64,000 nucleotides of DNA from Aliitabrizicola sp031408575. GTDB taxonomy: Bacteria > Pseudomonadota > Alphaproteobacteria > Rhodobacterales > Rhodobacteraceae. Below the pieces are notes generated by a model that searched no databases, was not told the origin of the DNA, and saw only the letters and a list, made by a program, of their open reading frames with translations. Where the stretch lies: positions 1 to 64,000 of the forward strand of contig JANNWS010000090.1 in assembly GCA_031408575.1 (NCBI GenBank). The letters are read 5' to 3'. This document shows, piece by piece, positions 36,201 through 44,662 of this stretch; within the stretch, counting starts at the first letter, position 1; every line of letters starts with the position of its first letter. Both the position numbers and the translations under genes were made by a program.

Positions 36201-36302
36201 GGTAATCTCCTTTGCGCCGCACGAACTGTGCGGGTGTTTGCGGAGGGATAACGCCGGTCGATGAAATACGTTCCGCTTCGCGGACACCGGCTGCGCGCGA
36301 TT

Positions 36303-36908
36303 TCAGGCGGCGATATAGCGGTCGCGGCGGTGGTTCACGGCGATCACAAGGTTAAGCACCATTGCCCCAAGCGCCGACCACAGCAGTGCCGTTGTCTGGC
36401 CCAGCAGGATGAATGTCGAAAACAGCAGGATATCAAAGCCGATCTGCACATGGCCCGCCCGAATGCCAGTGCGGTCCTGCGCCCAGAGCGCCAGCACACC
36501 AAGGCCCCCAAGTGCGGCCCCGTGGCGATAGAGCGCCAGCATCGCAAGCCCGGCCATCACGCCGAAAATCACGGCCACGGCGGGCTGGCTTTGCACCCCG
36601 AAGGTCAGCCAGCCGGGCATGAAATGCATCAGCACCGAAACGGTGGTGACAGCGATGAACGACTTGATCAGAAACGCCCGGCCAAAACGGCGGTAACCGA
36701 ACCAGTAGAACGGCAGGTTGATGAGGAAATAGACCACCGGAAAGCTGGCCCCGGTCAGCCCCGCCACCAGCATCGCATAGCCCGCCGTCTGCCCGGTAAT
36801 CATGCCCGACTGCGCCAGCAGCGTCAGGGATGCTGCTGCCATCGTTGTGCCAATGGCAAGACCCTGCGCGTCGTCCAGAAGGGAGTGGGATTTAGGGTCA
36901 GTTATCAT
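36303..36908 (-). CDS. YitT-family membrane protein
   Basis: 201 residues with about five to six membrane helices. Segments SLTLLAQSGMITGQTAGYAML and GASFPVVYFLINLPFYWFGYRR match the DUF161/YitT family, here without the long soluble C-terminal domain of Gram-positive members. Function is unknown. The ATG lies inside a 10-base inverted repeat (36896-36935) and has almost no leader, so a repressor or leaderless message is likely. Confidence 0.8.
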   Translation of the reverse strand: MITDPKSHSLLDDAQGLAIGTTMAAASLTLLAQSGMITGQTAGYAMLVAGLTGASFPVVYFLINLPFYWFGYRRFGRAFLIKSFIAVTTVSVLMHFMPGWLTFGVQSQPAVAVIFGVMAGLAMLALYRHGAALGGLGVLALWAQDRTGIRAGHVQIGFDILLFSTFILLGQTTALLWSALGAMVLNLVIAVNHRRDRYIAA

Positions 36909-36935
36909 GACCTATAAATGTCACAATAACTGACC
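36896..36935. promoter_or_regulatory. Inverted repeat spanning the YitT-family start codon
   Basis: GGTCAGTTAT and ATAACTGACC form a perfect 10-base inverted repeat with a 20-base spacer that includes the start codon. Inside are two direct TGACCTAT copies (36908 and 36931). On the minus strand TTTACA at about 36942 could be a -35 hexamer. The layout suggests binding by a dimeric regulator that blocks both transcription and early elongation. Confidence 0.55.
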
Positions 36936-36965
36936 TATGTAAAGTGTTTTGCGACCCGTGCGGGA

Positions 36966-38180
36966 TCAGCCCGCCAGTGCCTTGTCGAGATACTCGTCAA
37001 CCTTTTCCAGATAGCCCATCGTGGTCAGCCATTTCTGATCCGGCCCGACCAGCAGCGCCAGATCCTTGGTCATCCAGCCATCTTCCACCGCCTGCACCGT
37101 CACCTTTTCCAGCGTGTCGGCAAAGCGGGCAAGAGCTGCGTTGTCGTCCAGCTTGGCGCGGTGCTTCAGACCACCCGACCACGCATAGATCGACGCGATG
37201 GAGTTGGTCGAGGTCTGCTCGCCCTTCTGGTGCTGGCGGTAGTGGCGGGTGACGGTGCCATGCGCCGCCTCGGCCTCGACTGTCTTACCATCAGGTGTCA
37301 TCAGCACCGATGTCATCAGGCCCAGCGAGCCAAAGCCCTGCGCCACCGTGTCGGACTGTACATCGCCGTCGTAGTTCTTGCAGGCCCAGACATAGCCGCC
37401 CGACCATTTCATCGCCGAGGCCACCATGTCGTCGATCAGCCGATGCTCATAACCGATCTTCTTTTTCTTGAACGCCTCTTCGAATTCTTCCTCATAGACC
37501 TTCTGGAAGATGTCCTTGAAGCGCCCGTCATAGGCTTTGAGGATGGTATTCTTGGTCGAAAGATACACCGGCCAGCCCAGGTTAAGCCCGTAATTCAGCG
37601 AGGCACGGGCGAAATCGGTGATGCTGTCATCAAGGTTGTACATGCCCATGAACACGCCCGATGACGGCGCGGAATAAACGTCACGTTCAATCACCGTGCC
37701 ATCATCGCCGACGAATTTCATCGTCAACTTGCCCGCGCCCGGAAAGCGGAAGTCGGTCGCGCGATACTGATCGCCAAAGGCATGGCGACCAACCACGATC
37801 GGCCGGGTCCAGCCGGGAACAAGGCGGGGGACATTCTGGCAGATGATCGGCTGGCGAAAGATCACGCCGCCCAGGATGTTGCGGATCGTGCCGTTGGGGC
37901 TTTTCCACATCTGTTTCAGGCCGAATTCCTCGACCCGCTGCTCGTCCGGGGTGATGGTCGCGCATTTTACGCCGACGCCGTATTTCTTGATCGCCTCGGC
38001 GCTGTCGATGGTGATCTGGTCGTTGGTGCGGTCCCGCTCCTCGATGCCGAGGTCGTAGTACTTCAGGTCGATATCAAGATAGGGCAGGATCAGCTTTTGC
38101 TTGATGAAATCCCAGATGATCCGGGTCATCTCGTCGCCATCAAGTTCGACGACGGGGTTGGCTACCTTGATCTTCGACAT
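36966..38180 (-). CDS. icd: NADP-dependent isocitrate dehydrogenase
   Basis: 404 residues of the homodimeric eukaryotic-like class used by alphaproteobacteria: MSKIKVANPVVELDGDEMTR at the start, substrate-binding KSPNGTIRNILGG, metal Asp region YDGDVQSD and NADP site EAAHGTVTRHYRQHQKG. It makes 2-oxoglutarate and NADPH in the TCA cycle. Start ATG 38180 follows AAGAGG; the open frame upstream is non-coding. No terminator hairpin with T run was found after it. Confidence 0.96.
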   Translation of the reverse strand: MSKIKVANPVVELDGDEMTRIIWDFIKQKLILPYLDIDLKYYDLGIEERDRTNDQITIDSAEAIKKYGVGVKCATITPDEQRVEEFGLKQMWKSPNGTIRNILGGVIFRQPIICQNVPRLVPGWTRPIVVGRHAFGDQYRATDFRFPGAGKLTMKFVGDDGTVIERDVYSAPSSGVFMGMYNLDDSITDFARASLNYGLNLGWPVYLSTKNTILKAYDGRFKDIFQKVYEEEFEEAFKKKKIGYEHRLIDDMVASAMKWSGGYVWACKNYDGDVQSDTVAQGFGSLGLMTSVLMTPDGKTVEAEAAHGTVTRHYRQHQKGEQTSTNSIASIYAWSGGLKHRAKLDDNAALARFADTLEKVTVQAVEDGWMTKDLALLVGPDQKWLTTMGYLEKVDEYLDKALAG

Positions 38181-38346
38181 GCGGGCCTCTTTTGGGTTTG
38201 GATTCGGATTGGCAGGGGCATAGCGGAAATGGGTGCTGCGGGGAAGAACGCATGCGGCGGTATACCAAAGTCGGGTCGTACTCGTCCGTTCCTGTCGGGT
38301 GGTTCTCGCGGGGCAGCGATGCGCGCCAGTCGGCGCGCAAAGAGCG

Positions 38347-38931
38347 TCAGGCGAAGAAGGCCCGAGTCCGGGTGCGGACATAGTCCCACAGTGCTGGCGC
38401 GCCGCGTGCAATCTTGGCACCCACGCGCGCATCAAGCTGCTCGGCTGTCACCGCATAGGTGATCCATGTGCCGCCGCCGCTTGCGATGTTCTGCATCACG
38501 GGCTGAACCCGGTCGAGCGACTTGGCGAAGATTGCGTCGGGGGTTTGGGCGGTTTCGAACTCTTCCCACAGTGCGCGGAAACCGGCCCCCAGATCGCCGG
38601 GCAACGTGCCGAAAATCCGTTCGGCGGCCCGCGCCTCGGCGGCCGCGACCGCTGCCGATCCGTGGGCTGCGCCGTTCGCGGAATGGATCGGCACATCGCC
38701 CACATCAATCTCCACCAGATCGTGCAGGATCAGCATCCGGATTACCCGGTCGATAGACACGTCCGGCCTGGCCTGATCGGCCAGAACCATCGCATAAAGC
38801 GCCAGATGCCAGGAATGTTCACCCGAATTCTCGGGGCGCGAGCCGTCGGCAAGAGTCGTCGCGCGCAGAACCTGTTTCAGCTTGTCGGCCTCAACCAGAA
38901 AGGCGAACTGCGCGGCAAGCCGGTCGGTCAA
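38347..38931 (-). CDS. HD-domain phosphohydrolase (HD_3/YfbR-like)
   Basis: 194 residues with the HD-superfamily metal motif: His in GEHSWHLALY, the HD pair in LILHDLVEIDVGD and a late Asp in KSLDRVQPVM. Such proteins are often 5'-deoxynucleotidases. Its start overlaps the end of the 87-residue gene upstream by four bases, so both are translated together. Substrate not visible. Confidence 0.82.
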   Translation of the reverse strand: MTDRLAAQFAFLVEADKLKQVLRATTLADGSRPENSGEHSWHLALYAMVLADQARPDVSIDRVIRMLILHDLVEIDVGDVPIHSANGAAHGSAAVAAAEARAAERIFGTLPGDLGAGFRALWEEFETAQTPDAIFAKSLDRVQPVMQNIASGGGTWITYAVTAEQLDARVGAKIARGAPALWDYVRTRTRAFFA

Positions 38932-39191
38932 TGCGACGGGTCCGACTCGCGCGGGGCAACCGGCGCTGCCGATCCGGTCTCGAATGCCGTCACCGCCGCC
39001 TCGAGAAACTGCCGCCCGCGCCGTTCGGCCAGACGCACCCGGATTGAGGTCAGAAACGCTTCTTGCAAGGTCGAAGACGACGCCCCCAACACTTTGGCAA
39101 CATCGGTATAGAGCCGGTCATTGCCCAGCTTTTCCATTGCCAAGATGGTTTCACGGGCCAGCTCGTCGGCCAGATCATCGGTCAGGGCCAT
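38928..39191 (-). CDS. Uncharacterised 87-residue protein
   Basis: Mostly helical, acidic N-terminus (MALTDDLADELARETILAME), then GNDRLYTDVAKVLGASSSTLQEAFLTSIR, which resembles a small winged or helical domain of unknown function seen in Rhodobacterales. No cysteines or membrane segment. It is squeezed between the alpha/beta hydrolase gene (three-base gap) and the HD hydrolase gene (ATGA overlap), so it is a bona fide operon member. Confidence 0.7.
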   Translation of the reverse strand: MALTDDLADELARETILAMEKLGNDRLYTDVAKVLGASSSTLQEAFLTSIRVRLAERRGRQFLEAAVTAFETGSAAPVAPRESDPSH

Positions 39192-39194
39192 GGC

Positions 39195-39854
39195 TTAACG
39201 TGATCCTTCGGTCAGACGGCGTTTCACATAGTCCGACACGGTGCCGATCATGGGTTTCATGTGCGCCTCTTCGTCCTTGAAGAAGTGATCGGCCCCCTCG
39301 ATCTGAGTGTGGGTAATCTTTATGCCCTTCTGCTCGTGCAGCTTGTTCACCAGATTGGTCGTATCCTTTGGCGGCGCCACCCGGTCTGCCGTACCGTTGA
39401 TGATCAGACCCGACGAAGGGCAGGGCGCCAGAAAGCTGAAATCATACATGTTGGCGGGCGGCGAGACCGAGATGAACCCGGTAATCTCGGGGCGGCGCAT
39501 CAGCAGTTGCATCCCGATCCACGCGCCAAAACTGAACCCCGCCACCCAGCAATGCTTGGCGTTCTGGTTCATCGTCTGAAGATAGTCGAGCGCCGAGGCT
39601 GCGTCGGACAATTCGCCAATGCCTTGATCGTATTCGCCCTGACTGCGACCGACACCGCGGAAGTTGAACCGCAGCACGGTAAAGCCCAGATTGTAGAAAG
39701 CATAGTGCAGGTTATAGACAACCTTGTTGTTCATCGTGCCGCCAAACTGCGGATGCGGATGCAGCACGATGGCGATCGGTGCGTCACGGTCTTTTTGCGG
39801 GTGGTAACGGCCTTCAAGACGGCCCTCGGGGCCTGCGAAAATAACTTCGGGCAT
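39195..39854 (-). CDS. Alpha/beta hydrolase
   Basis: 219 residues. Oxyanion region LHPHPQFGGTMNN, nucleophile Ser in GFSFGAWIG (about residue 107), Asp in NGTADRVAP and His in GADHFF: a complete triad. The family (YfbB/CinF-like small hydrolases with HPHP) is widespread in alphaproteobacteria with unknown substrate. First gene of the minus-strand 39854-38347 operon, diverging from iscR across a 160-base gap that holds the iscR promoter. Confidence 0.85.
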   Translation of the reverse strand: MPEVIFAGPEGRLEGRYHPQKDRDAPIAIVLHPHPQFGGTMNNKVVYNLHYAFYNLGFTVLRFNFRGVGRSQGEYDQGIGELSDAASALDYLQTMNQNAKHCWVAGFSFGAWIGMQLLMRRPEITGFISVSPPANMYDFSFLAPCPSSGLIINGTADRVAPPKDTTNLVNKLHEQKGIKITHTQIEGADHFFKDEEAHMKPMIGTVSDYVKRRLTEGSR

Positions 39855-39893
39855 TGATGTGCCTGTCTCTTTCCTGCTGCCCGCGCGCCATTC

Positions 39894-39930
39894 TTGACAA
39901 ATTCGCTCGGGTTACTTAGAACCATTCCAA
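39894..39930 (+). promoter_or_regulatory. iscR promoter overlapped by an Irr-like (ICE) box
   Basis: TTGACA (39894-39899), 17-base spacer, TAGAAC (39917-39922) as -10. TTAGAA-N3-TTCCAA at 39916-39930 overlaps the -10 and is one base from the iron control element TTAGAA-N3-TTCTAA known for Irr. Irr and IscR are expected to share control of isc/suf in Rhodobacterales. Binding is inferred. Confidence 0.6.
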
Positions 39931-40014
39931 CTTCCGGCCAGCGCCGGTGTCCGGGGTGGAACGGAGTTAAGCGGCCTTCCGCCTCACGTCAATTGCTTAC
40001 CGGCGGAGCATCGG

Positions 40015-40488
40015 ATGAAACTGTCGACCAAGGGGCGCTATGCGATGGTGGCGCTGGCCGATCTGGCGCTGGCCAAACCTGATGACCTTGTCTCGCTTGC
40101 CGCGATTTCCAAACGGCAGGACATCTCGTTGCCTTATCTGGAGCAGTTGTTCGTCAAGCTGCGCCGGGCCGGTCTGGTCGATGCGTCGCGCGGTCCGGGG
40201 GGCGGTTACCGGCTGGCCCGCCACCCCGATGCGATCCGGGTCAGCGAGATCCTTGAGGCGGTAGATGAGACGGTGAGCGCCCTGCACACCGGGGCGGGGG
40301 CCACCGGCGGCGTGTCGGGGACACGCGCGCAATCGTTGGCCAACCGTCTGTGGGAAGGGCTGTCGGCGCAGGTCTATGTGTTCTTGCACCAGACCCGCCT
40401 GTCGGATGTGATCCGCAACGAGATGCACCCCTGTCCAGCGGTGCCGGCGTTGTTTCGGGTGGTCGATGAGGTGGTGGACGGGCAATGA
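40015..40488 (+). CDS. iscR: Rrf2-family iron-sulfur regulator IscR
   Basis: 157 residues with the Rrf2 winged helix (MKLSTKGRYAMVALADLALA, LPYLEQLFVKLRRAGLVDASRGPGGGYRLAR). The region after residue 90 lacks the three-Cys cluster motif of E. coli IscR; only one Cys remains, in MHPCPAVP. Rhodobacter sphaeroides IscR is known to bind a cluster with a single Cys, and this matches that type. It heads the suf operon and probably represses it when clusters are plentiful. Confidence 0.92.
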   Translation: MKLSTKGRYAMVALADLALAKPDDLVSLAAISKRQDISLPYLEQLFVKLRRAGLVDASRGPGGGYRLARHPDAIRVSEILEAVDETVSALHTGAGATGGVSGTRAQSLANRLWEGLSAQVYVFLHQTRLSDVIRNEMHPCPAVPALFRVVDEVVDGQ

Positions 40489-40509
40489 CCGGGGCTGCAG
40501 GTTTCGCGG

Positions 40510-40583
40510 GCGGGGCAGGGGGACTTTCTGCCCCGCTCTGCGCCGTTGGCGCATTCGCCCCCCGAGGATATTTCCGCAAAGGT
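40510..40583. repeat. Composite intergenic repeat element, copy 2
   Basis: Between iscR and the desulfurase gene. Hairpin GCGGGGCAG/CTGCCCCGC (40510-40518 with 40528-40536), hairpin GCGCC/GGCGC (40540-40552), then tail CCCCCCGAGGATATTTCC. Same order as 8530-8583 but with different stem bases, which is compensatory change across the stems. It may act as an attenuator inside the suf operon. Confidence 0.7.
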
Positions 40584-40606
40584 GACATGAGGAACAGGGG
40601 CAGGTT

Positions 40607-41653
40607 TTGACCGGGCGTGTTTATCTGGACTGGAACGCGACCACGCCGCTGCGCCCCGAGGTGCGGGCGGCAATGATTGCGGCGATGGATGTTGCGGGCA
40701 ACCCATCGTCGATCCATGCCGAGGGGCGGGCGGCGAAGGCACTGATCGAGCGCGCGCGCGGGCAGCTGGCGCGTGCGCTTGGGGCCGAAGGGGCGGATAT
40801 CGTGTTCACCTCGGGGGCGACCGAGGCCGCGGCGCTGGCCTGTGCCGGGCGGGGTTTGGCCTGCTCCGCCGTGGAGCATGAGGCGGTGTCTGCGTGGTGC
40901 AGCGATACGCTTCCTGTCAACCGGGACGGGCGGGTTCTGGTCGCAGACGCTGTGCAAAGCACGCTGCAACTGGCCAATTCAGAAACCGGGGTGATGCAGG
41001 ATCTGCCGCCGGGTCTGGCGGTGTCTGACCTGACGCAGGCCTTCGGCAAGGTGGCGTTCGCCTTCAACTGGCTGGACTGCGGGATGGGGCTGATTTCGGC
41101 CCACAAACTGGGCGGGCCGAAGGGGGTTGGCGCGCTGGTTCTGAAGCGCGGGTTGGACGTGGAGCCGCGCATCCGGGGAGGCGGGCAGGAAATGGGACGC
41201 CGCGCGGGGACGGAAAACCTGATCGGGATTGCCGGTTTCGGGGCCGCCGCCGAGGCCGCTGCGCGCGATCTGGCCGACGGGGTGTGGGAGCGGGTTGCCC
41301 AACTTAGAAATATTCTAGATCAAGGATTGTCCGCTGTAGGATTCGAGACTATTTCTGTCGGGAATGGTATGCGGCGGTTGCCAAATACGCTGTGCCTGAT
41401 CGCCCCCGGCTGGAAGGGGGAAACTCAGGTGATGCAGATGGACCTTGCCGGGTTTGCGGTATCGGCGGGGTCGGCCTGTTCGTCGGGCAAGGTGCGCGCC
41501 AGCCGCGTGTTGCGCGCGATGGGATATGACGAGGCCGAGGCAGGATCGGCGATCCGGTTCTCATTGGGGCCGACTGTGACGGAAGACGATGTGCTGGGTT
41601 GCATCGACGCCTGGACAGCACGCTACGCGCGCCACCGGGCGCGGGTCGCCTGA
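40607..41653 (+). CDS. Cysteine desulfurase (IscS/NifS-like)
   Basis: 348 residues, class V aminotransferase fold. PLP-binding Lys in LISAHKLGGPKG (about residue 165) and the active Cys in SAGSACSSGKVRASRVL (about residue 287). It removes sulfur from cysteine. It is shorter than IscS (about 400). Start is TTG 40607 after AGGGG; the frame has no suitable ATG. It lies between iscR and sufB, and with SufS at the far end the operon has two desulfurases. Confidence 0.9.
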   Translation: MTGRVYLDWNATTPLRPEVRAAMIAAMDVAGNPSSIHAEGRAAKALIERARGQLARALGAEGADIVFTSGATEAAALACAGRGLACSAVEHEAVSAWCSDTLPVNRDGRVLVADAVQSTLQLANSETGVMQDLPPGLAVSDLTQAFGKVAFAFNWLDCGMGLISAHKLGGPKGVGALVLKRGLDVEPRIRGGGQEMGRRAGTENLIGIAGFGAAAEAAARDLADGVWERVAQLRNILDQGLSAVGFETISVGNGMRRLPNTLCLIAPGWKGETQVMQMDLAGFAVSAGSACSSGKVRASRVLRAMGYDEAEAGSAIRFSLGPTVTEDDVLGCIDAWTARYARHRARVA

Positions 41654-41675
41654 GCGATGATGAGTAGGAACGACG

Positions 41676-43196
41676 ATGGCTGTGCTTGACGACAATATCC
41701 AGACCGAGATGCGCGACGGGGTCGACCGGGAAACCATCGAAACCGTGCAGGCCATGGCTGGAAAGTACAAGCATGGCTGGGAAACCGAGATCGAGATGGA
41801 GTTCGCGCCAAAAGGCCTGAACGAAGACATCGTGCGGCTGATCTCGGGGAAAAACGACGAGCCGGAGTGGATGCTTGAGTGGCGTCTGGCCGCCTATCGC
41901 CGGTGGGTGAAGATGGAAGAGCCTCGCTGGGCGATGCTGAACTACCCCGAGATCGACTATCAGGACCAGTATTACTATGCCAAGCCGAAGAGCATGGCTG
42001 GCAAGCCGAAGTCGCTGGACGAGGTGGACCCGAAGCTGCTTGCGACCTATGCCAAGTTGGGAATACCTCTGAAAGAACAAATGCTTCTGGCCGGTGTTGA
42101 AGGTTCGGAAGAGCCGCGCCGTGTTGCGGTGGATGCGGTGTTTGACTCGGTTTCGGTCGGCACCACTTTCAAGGCTGAACTGGCGAAGGCGGGGGTGATC
42201 TTTTGCTCGTTTTCTGAAGCGGTGCGGGAACATCCCGAGCTTGTCCGCAAGTATCTGGGCAGCGTCGTGCCGCAATCAGACAATTACTTTGCCACGCTGA
42301 ATTGCGCCGTCTACACCGATGGCAGCTTTGTCTACATTCCCGAAGGCGTGCGCTGCCCGATGGAACTTTCGACCTATTTCCGCATCAACGCCGAGAACAC
42401 CGGCCAGTTCGAACGCACCCTGATCATTGCCGAAAAAGGCAGCTATGTCAGCTATCTGGAGGGCTGCACTGCGCCCAAGCGCGACACCCATCAGTTGCAC
42501 GCGGCGGTGGTTGAAATCGTGATCCTTGAGGATGCCGAGGTGAAATATTCCACCGTGCAGAACTGGTATCCGGGGGATGAAAACGGCCGTGGCGGGATTT
42601 ACAACTTCGTCACAAAGCGCGCGGATTGCCGGGGCGACCGAGCCAAAGTGATGTGGACGCAGGTTGAAACAGGGTCGGCGATCACCTGGAAATACCCGTC
42701 TTGCATCCTGCGCGGCGATGACAGCCAAGGCGAATTCTATTCCATCGCCATCGCCAACAACGCGCAGCAGGCCGATACCGGCACCAAGATGATCCATCTG
42801 GGCAAGAATACGAAATCGCGGATCGTGTCGAAAGGCATTAGCGCGGGGCGCGCCCAGAACACCTATCGCGGGCTTGTCAGCATGCACCCGAAGGCGACCA
42901 ACAGCCGCAATTACACCCAATGCGACAGCCTGCTGATCGGGCAGGGCTGTGGCGCACATACGGTTCCCTATATCGAGGTCAAGAACAATTCGAGCCGGGT
43001 CGAGCATGAGGCGACGACCAGCAAGGTGGATGATGACCAGCTGTTCTATTGCCGCTCGCGCGGGATGGGCGAAGAGGCGGCGGTGGCGCTGGTGGTGAAC
43101 GGGTTCGTAAAGGACGTGCTGCAAACGCTGCCGATGGAATTCGCGATGGAAGCGCAGGCGCTGGTCGCGATTTCGCTTGAAGGGTCAGTCGGATGA
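41676..43196 (+). CDS. sufB: Fe-S cluster scaffold protein SufB
   Basis: 506 residues, complete. Includes PEGVRCPMELSTYFRIN, SYLEGCTAPKRDTHQLHAAVVE, YPGDENGRGGIYNFVTKR and the late SRVEHEATTSKVDDDQLFYC. It forms the SufBC2D scaffold. The expected invariant Cys and His/Glu positions are visible. ATG 41676 follows TAGGAACGACG. The next genes are a methyltransferase-like insert and sufC. Confidence 0.96.
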   Translation: MAVLDDNIQTEMRDGVDRETIETVQAMAGKYKHGWETEIEMEFAPKGLNEDIVRLISGKNDEPEWMLEWRLAAYRRWVKMEEPRWAMLNYPEIDYQDQYYYAKPKSMAGKPKSLDEVDPKLLATYAKLGIPLKEQMLLAGVEGSEEPRRVAVDAVFDSVSVGTTFKAELAKAGVIFCSFSEAVREHPELVRKYLGSVVPQSDNYFATLNCAVYTDGSFVYIPEGVRCPMELSTYFRINAENTGQFERTLIIAEKGSYVSYLEGCTAPKRDTHQLHAAVVEIVILEDAEVKYSTVQNWYPGDENGRGGIYNFVTKRADCRGDRAKVMWTQVETGSAITWKYPSCILRGDDSQGEFYSIAIANNAQQADTGTKMIHLGKNTKSRIVSKGISAGRAQNTYRGLVSMHPKATNSRNYTQCDSLLIGQGCGAHTVPYIEVKNNSSRVEHEATTSKVDDDQLFYCRSRGMGEEAAVALVVNGFVKDVLQTLPMEFAMEAQALVAISLEGSVG

Positions 43197-43309
43197 AACG
43201 CGCTATGACGCCGACGATCGGGGAACGCCAGAACATCATGTGTTTGCGCCTCGTCGGTTTTCGGGGTTCGGCGGCTATTACCTTGCAAACGGCGGTGTGC
43301 CTTGGCTGA
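43193..43309 (+). CDS. Possible 38-residue leader-like ORF overlapping sufB stop
   Basis: ATG overlaps the sufB stop (ATGA) and reads MKRAMTPTIGERQNIM onward, basic, ending 8 bases into the start of the methyltransferase-like gene. The overlaps at both ends would let it couple sufB translation to the next gene. It has no known domain and no independent ribosome site. It may simply be spacer. Confidence 0.3.
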   Translation: MKRAMTPTIGERQNIMCLRLVGFRGSAAITLQTAVCLG

Positions 43310-43892
43310 TTTGGCGCGTCCTGAGTTGACCCTGCCGCCGAAAGAGGCAGAGGCGGTGCGTGCGGCCTATTCCGAGGCGAAGGTGATCCTTGAGTATGGC
43401 ACGGGCGGGTCCACCGTCATGGCAGCCGAAATGCCGGGTAAGGTTATTTTTGCGGTGGAAAGTGATCGCAAATGGCTGTCCGGCTTGCTAGGATGGTTTG
43501 AGCATCATCCGCCGCGAAGTGCCGTTCACCTTGTTCATGCCGATATCGGACCGACCGGTAGCTGGGGCCATCCGGTGGGGGCGGCTGACAGGCGGCGTTG
43601 GAAAAGCTATCCTTTGTCGGTGTGGAAACGCCCCGATTTCCAGCACCCTGATGTCGTGCTGGTCGACGGTCGGTTTCGCGTCGCCTGCTTTTTGACGGTG
43701 ATGCGCTTGATCCGCCGGTCTGTCCGCGTTTTGTTCGACGATTATGCACGCCGAAATGCCTATCACGTTGTCGAGGCGTTCGTCGCGCCGGTCGCGCAGA
43801 TCGGCCGATTGGCAGTCTTTCACCTTGATCCCCGACCGCTGTCGACCGAAGCCCGATCGTTGTTGCAGAAGTCATACCGTCGGCCCCTTTAA
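43302..43892 (+). CDS. Methyltransferase-like protein inserted in suf operon
   Basis: About 196 residues. The first half has VILEYGTGGSTVMAAE, a class I SAM-binding loop, then DVVLVDGRFRVACFL with an Asp typical of the FkbM/Rossmann type. It lacks a clear catalytic signature, so substrate and even activity are open. Start is uncertain (TTG 43302, no good Shine-Dalgarno site). The Rossmann-like part fits a small methyltransferase. Its place between sufB and sufC, which are normally adjacent or separated by a short hypothetical gene in Rhodobacterales, makes it of interest. Confidence 0.6.
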   Translation: MADLARPELTLPPKEAEAVRAAYSEAKVILEYGTGGSTVMAAEMPGKVIFAVESDRKWLSGLLGWFEHHPPRSAVHLVHADIGPTGSWGHPVGAADRRRWKSYPLSVWKRPDFQHPDVVLVDGRFRVACFLTVMRLIRRSVRVLFDDYARRNAYHVVEAFVAPVAQIGRLAVFHLDPRPLSTEARSLLQKSYRRPL

Positions 43893-43906
43893 GAGAAGAT
43901 GGAATA

Positions 43907-44662
43907 ATGCTGAATATCAAAGATTTGCACGTCAAACTTGAGATCGAGGACAAGCCGATTCTCAAAGGCGTGAACCTGAACATCGGGGCCGGGACGGTCC
44001 ATGCCATCATGGGGCCGAACGGGTCGGGAAAATCGACGCTGTCTTACGTTCTGGCGGGCCGCGACGGCTATGCCGTGACCAAAGGTTCGGCGCATTTGAA
44101 TGACCTCGACCTGCTGGAGATGGAACCGGAAGACCGCGCGGCGGCAGGCTTGTTTCTGGCCTTTCAGTATCCGGTCGAGATCCCCGGAGTTGGCAACATG
44201 ACCTTCCTGAGGACGGCGGTGAACGCACAGCGCAAGGCACGCGGCCAGGACGAAATGACCGCCGGCGAGTTCCTGAAAGTGGTGCGCGACAAAGCGCGGC
44301 AGTTGAAGATTGATGCCGACATGCTGAAGCGTCCGGTCAATGTCGGCTTTTCGGGTGGCGAGAAAAAGCGCAACGAAATCCTGCAAATGGCAATGCTGGA
44401 ACCCAAGATGTGCATCCTGGATGAAACCGACTCCGGTCTGGATGTAGACGCGATGAAGCTGGTGGCAGACGGCGTGAACGCGCTGCGCGATGCTGGGCGG
44501 GCATTCCTGGTTATCACGCATTATCAGCGACTTTTGGACCATATCCGCCCTGATGTTGTGCATATCATGGCCGAGGGAAGAATTGTGAAATCGGGCGGAC
44601 CCGACCTGGCGCATGAGGTGGAGAAGAACGGCTACGGCGATATTCTGGCGGAGGTCGCCTGA
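43907..44662 (+). CDS. sufC: Fe-S assembly ATPase SufC
   Basis: 251 residues, ABC ATPase without membrane partner: Walker A GPNGSGKST, Q-loop LAFQYPVEIPGV, signature FSGGEKKRNEI, Walker B MCILDETDSGLDVD, all SufC type. It powers SufBC2D. Its stop overlaps the ATG of sufD (TGATG). Confidence 0.96.
   Translation: MLNIKDLHVKLEIEDKPILKGVNLNIGAGTVHAIMGPNGSGKSTLSYVLAGRDGYAVTKGSAHLNDLDLLEMEPEDRAAAGLFLAFQYPVEIPGVGNMTFLRTAVNAQRKARGQDEMTAGEFLKVVRDKARQLKIDADMLKRPVNVGFSGGEKKRNEILQMAMLEPKMCILDETDSGLDVDAMKLVADGVNALRDAGRAFLVITHYQRLLDHIRPDVVHIMAEGRIVKSGGPDLAHEVEKNGYGDILAEVA

Noticed and set aside
36261..36917. 218-residue plus-strand open frame
   Set aside because: Antisense to the YitT-family gene, which shows clear membrane segments and family motifs; the plus frame is His/Arg/Gln-rich.
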